From Candidatus Methylomirabilota bacterium (lineage in GTDB: Bacteria > Methylomirabilota > Methylomirabilia > Methylomirabilales > Methylomirabilaceae): 6,875 nucleotides of DNA. Made by a program: the position numbers and the translations under genes. Position 1 is the stretch's first letter; each line of letters opens with the position of its first letter. The notes beneath the pieces were generated by a model. It was not told the origin of the DNA, ran no database searches, and saw only the letters and a list, made by a program, of their open reading frames with translations. This document shows positions 5,412 to 6,875 of the stretch, one piece after another. The DNA lies in assembly GCA_028869615.1 (NCBI GenBank), contig JAGWRQ010000113.1, positions 1-6,875 on the forward strand, given 5' to 3'.

Positions 5412-5736
5412 GGCCGCCCTCGCGGACGCCGAAAAGTCGGACACCCCTCTCCTGATGTCCGAAATCAACATCGGTGAGGTCGGCTATACCATTCTCCGCG
5501 CCAGACTGACCAACAACCTCGATGATTTCTTGAGCCAATTCTTATCCCTACCGATCCGGCGGTTACCGGTTGACTTCGATCTCGTCATCGAGGCTGCGCA
5601 CATAAAAGCGCGCTACTCGCTCTCCTATGCTGACGGCTTCGCCGTTGCCACCGCCCTCCGAAATAACGCAGCGATCATCACCGGCGATCCTGAGTTCAAG
5701 GCGGTAACAGAACTGGTACACATCGACTGGCTGTAG
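5335..5736 (+). CDS. PIN-domain ribonuclease toxin (VapC-like)
   Basis: A 133-residue PIN-fold, Mg2+-dependent RNase, expected to cut RNA in the cytoplasm when its antitoxin is lost. The four acidic residues of the PIN active site are visible: D8 (RLLDSHAALVYLKGE), E48 (INIGEVGY), D100 (SLSYADGFAVATA) and D118 (IITGDPEFKAV). Length is normal for VapC. GTG 5335 is chosen because it places the LLDS motif at the N-terminus as in relatives; the upstream ribosome site is poor (GAG then AAC). The same frame stays open back to ATG 5299 and ATG 5194, but the residues added there have no PIN character and lie within the antitoxin gene. The gene overlaps the antitoxin's end by 77 bases in another frame, which suggests translational coupling. 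The active site looks intact. Confidence 0.88.
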   Translation: MKKPRLLDSHAALVYLKGEKGHEKVKAALADAEKSDTPLLMSEINIGEVGYTILRARLTNNLDDFLSQFLSLPIRRLPVDFDLVIEAAHIKARYSLSYADGFAVATALRNNAAIITGDPEFKAVTELVHIDWL

Positions 5737-5785
5737 TGGCCCGGCATCGAACTCTCCACCGCGTCCGCCACCCCATCTACGACAA

Positions 5786-5801
5786 CCCATTACCCCATTA
5801 C
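5786..5801. repeat. Two tandem copies of CCCATTAC
   Basis: CCCATTAC at 5786-5793 is repeated exactly at 5794-5801, followed by CACTC. It lies in the 111-base gap between the convergent toxin gene and the FAD-protein gene. No hairpin-plus-T terminator is visible in that gap. Confidence 0.6.
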
Positions 5802-5825
5802 CACTCAATATAAGTCGTCCCTCGC

Positions 5826-5836
5826 CTTTTCTCAGC
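5826..5836. repeat. Right copy of the 11-bp direct repeat bracketing the toxin-antitoxin module
   Basis: CTTTTCTCAGC is identical to 5013-5023. It lies 12 bases downstream (in plus coordinates 5848) from the stop end of the FAD-protein gene and 90 bases past the toxin stop. Confidence 0.4.
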
Positions 5837-5847
5837 CTCCTCGCCTC

Positions 5848-6875
5848 CTACCCTTCGGACCTAAGATTCGACAGGTCTGTCGCATGATTTCCCTTGAGGG
5901 CTAGTTGCTTGGCCAACCTATAATGCGTCGGGTCCTCGATATAATGTCTAACCTCCTCATTTTTTAATTTGACACGTTCTACCGGTTCTATTCCGAAGTG
6001 TCGACAAACGTTGACGGCCAGGCTGAAGCAAAGCGTAAACTTCCCCGGCAGCGCAATGGTATATGCGCCTTGGTCAACAATATGATACAGATAGTTACGC
6101 ATAAAGGACGAGGAGACGACCTCTGTCTTGTATCCAAAAAACAGATCAGCCCCTTTTTCATCGAAGTCACCAAAGACCTTCCGCCCTAGCCCCAACATGT
6201 AGCTTCGTGCCCGCTCAAGCGATTCAGCACCGAAATCTTGCACATCGTAGTAGGCGGCATTTCCAATCACTGAGTATTCCAGGCCATTACGCCGGTGACA
6301 AATATGGTTGATGGTATCCTGCGTATGTGGAGACATCTTGACGAAATTGATGTCGCTGAGCGCTGGATGGACCACCAGGATCGGGCTGACAAATACGTGC
6401 ACGCTCTTATCAAAGGTCGAGGTTGTCTTCCCTGCAGCCAGGATCGTGTGGCGAGCGTAAAACCGCGAGAGAGTATCGTCAGTAGTCTCCTGGGCGAGCA
6501 CATACCCTCGCTCCAAGCTCAGTACTTTCGTTTGCATCTTCACGGTCCCACCACTGGTCAAAAACGACCTCAGCAGATCTTCGGCAATCAGTCGCGTATC
6601 CATTGCGCGATCACGCGACTTCAGCGTAAACGCCACGTTCTCAAGGTTAATCCCCAAGGTCGAGCCGTGCACCACGTATTGGAGCGGCTTAGCGCCAAAC
6701 CCCATTTGATGACTCAAGCTTCTTGAGGCGTCCAAACTCTCAAACCAAGACATACGCCGTTTGGCCCGATACAACGCGAGGGCCCACGGGAGCCTCCACT
6801 TCCAGCCCACACCCTTGGAATTTGCATATACGTAGAAGCTCGTTCGGTTTGAGAGCCACCCTGCCCGGTCAGTCG
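5848..6875 (-). CDS. FAD-dependent oxidoreductase-like protein, N-terminus beyond window edge
   Basis: The frame is open from the right edge (first complete codon 6873-6871) to TAG at 5850-5848, giving 341 residues of the C-terminal part. A GTG at 6810 is in frame, but the coding sequence clearly continues upstream (TDRAGWLSNRTSFYVYANSKG), so it should not be taken as the start. The segment MDTRLIAEDLLRSFLTSGGTVKMQTKVLSLERG (91-122 of the visible part) followed by FYARHTILAAGKTT (138-151) resembles the substrate-loop and second FAD-contact region of the DAO/GlpD-type flavoprotein fold; the GxGxxG dinucleotide motif would lie outside. The C-terminal half (IGNAAYYDVQDFG, MRNYLYHIVDQGAYTIALPGKFTLCFSLAVNVCRHFG) I do not recognise. 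No substrate can be named. Base composition is far more AT-rich than in the polysaccharide genes. It may be an upstream polysaccharide-cluster gene separated by the toxin-antitoxin module, or an unrelated neighbour. Confidence 0.6.
   Translation of the reverse strand, partial: TDRAGWLSNRTSFYVYANSKGVGWKWRLPWALALYRAKRRMSWFESLDASRSLSHQMGFGAKPLQYVVHGSTLGINLENVAFTLKSRDRAMDTRLIAEDLLRSFLTSGGTVKMQTKVLSLERGYVLAQETTDDTLSRFYARHTILAAGKTTSTFDKSVHVFVSPILVVHPALSDINFVKMSPHTQDTINHICHRRNGLEYSVIGNAAYYDVQDFGAESLERARSYMLGLGRKVFGDFDEKGADLFFGYKTEVVSSSFMRNYLYHIVDQGAYTIALPGKFTLCFSLAVNVCRHFGIEPVERVKLKNEEVRHYIEDPTHYRLAKQLALKGNHATDLSNLRSEG

Noticed and set aside
5737..5847. Intrinsic terminator between the convergent genes
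   Set aside because: I found only pyrimidine-rich DNA and two CCCATTAC units, with no stable stem followed by a T run.
6808..6810. GTG start for the FAD-like gene at 6810
   Set aside because: The same frame is open to the window edge with plausible coding sequence, and there is no ribosome site before this GTG.

Overview
This window looks like part of a bacterial surface-polysaccharide (exopolysaccharide, capsule or O-antigen) biosynthesis locus. I cannot name the organism. The GC-rich coding sequence, GTG starts, Shine-Dalgarno sites and many short purine-rich repeats fit environmental lineages such as NC10/Methylomirabilota, Nitrospirota or the former Deltaproteobacteria, but that is a weak inference from style alone.

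Layout. Four genes on the minus strand, read from right to left, form a probable operon: a NodU/CmcH-type carbamoyltransferase (4924 to 3167, GTG start), a GT4 glycosyltransferase (3134 to 1884), GDP-mannose 4,6-dehydratase Gmd (1755 to 715), and a PglC/WcaJ-type initiating sugar-phosphate transferase that runs off the left edge (597 to 1). To their right, on the plus strand, is a compact toxin-antitoxin module: an AbrB/MazE-like antitoxin (5079-5411) and an overlapping PIN-domain toxin (5335-5736), with its own recognisable promoter. At the right edge a minus-strand, FAD-oxidoreductase-like gene enters the window without its start (6875 to 5848). Its base composition is clearly more AT-rich than that of the polysaccharide genes.

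How the genes may work together (inference). Gmd makes GDP-4-keto-6-deoxymannose, the precursor of 6-deoxyhexoses such as L-fucose, D-rhamnose and perosamine. The initiating transferase loads the first sugar phosphate on undecaprenyl phosphate, the GT4 enzyme extends it, and the carbamoyltransferase would decorate a sugar hydroxyl. A partial operon break is possible before gmd, where a candidate promoter is followed at once by a perfect 14-bp palindrome.

The most striking signal is short repetitive DNA inside genes. (1) A 14-nt tandem array lies within the sugar transferase and is translated in frame as a 14-residue basic, Cys-containing repeat between two conserved motifs. A related 14-nt-period copy lies in the intergenic gap just upstream. 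(2) A heptanucleotide family (consensus GTNAGGR on the coding strand) occurs twice inside the carbamoyltransferase, both times in the same phase, giving nearly the same peptide (LGVR[SG]EE). A third copy supplies that gene's stop codon. Both families sit in an orientation and phase that keep the host frame open. They look like short repeats that have colonised genes and been tolerated as peptide insertions.
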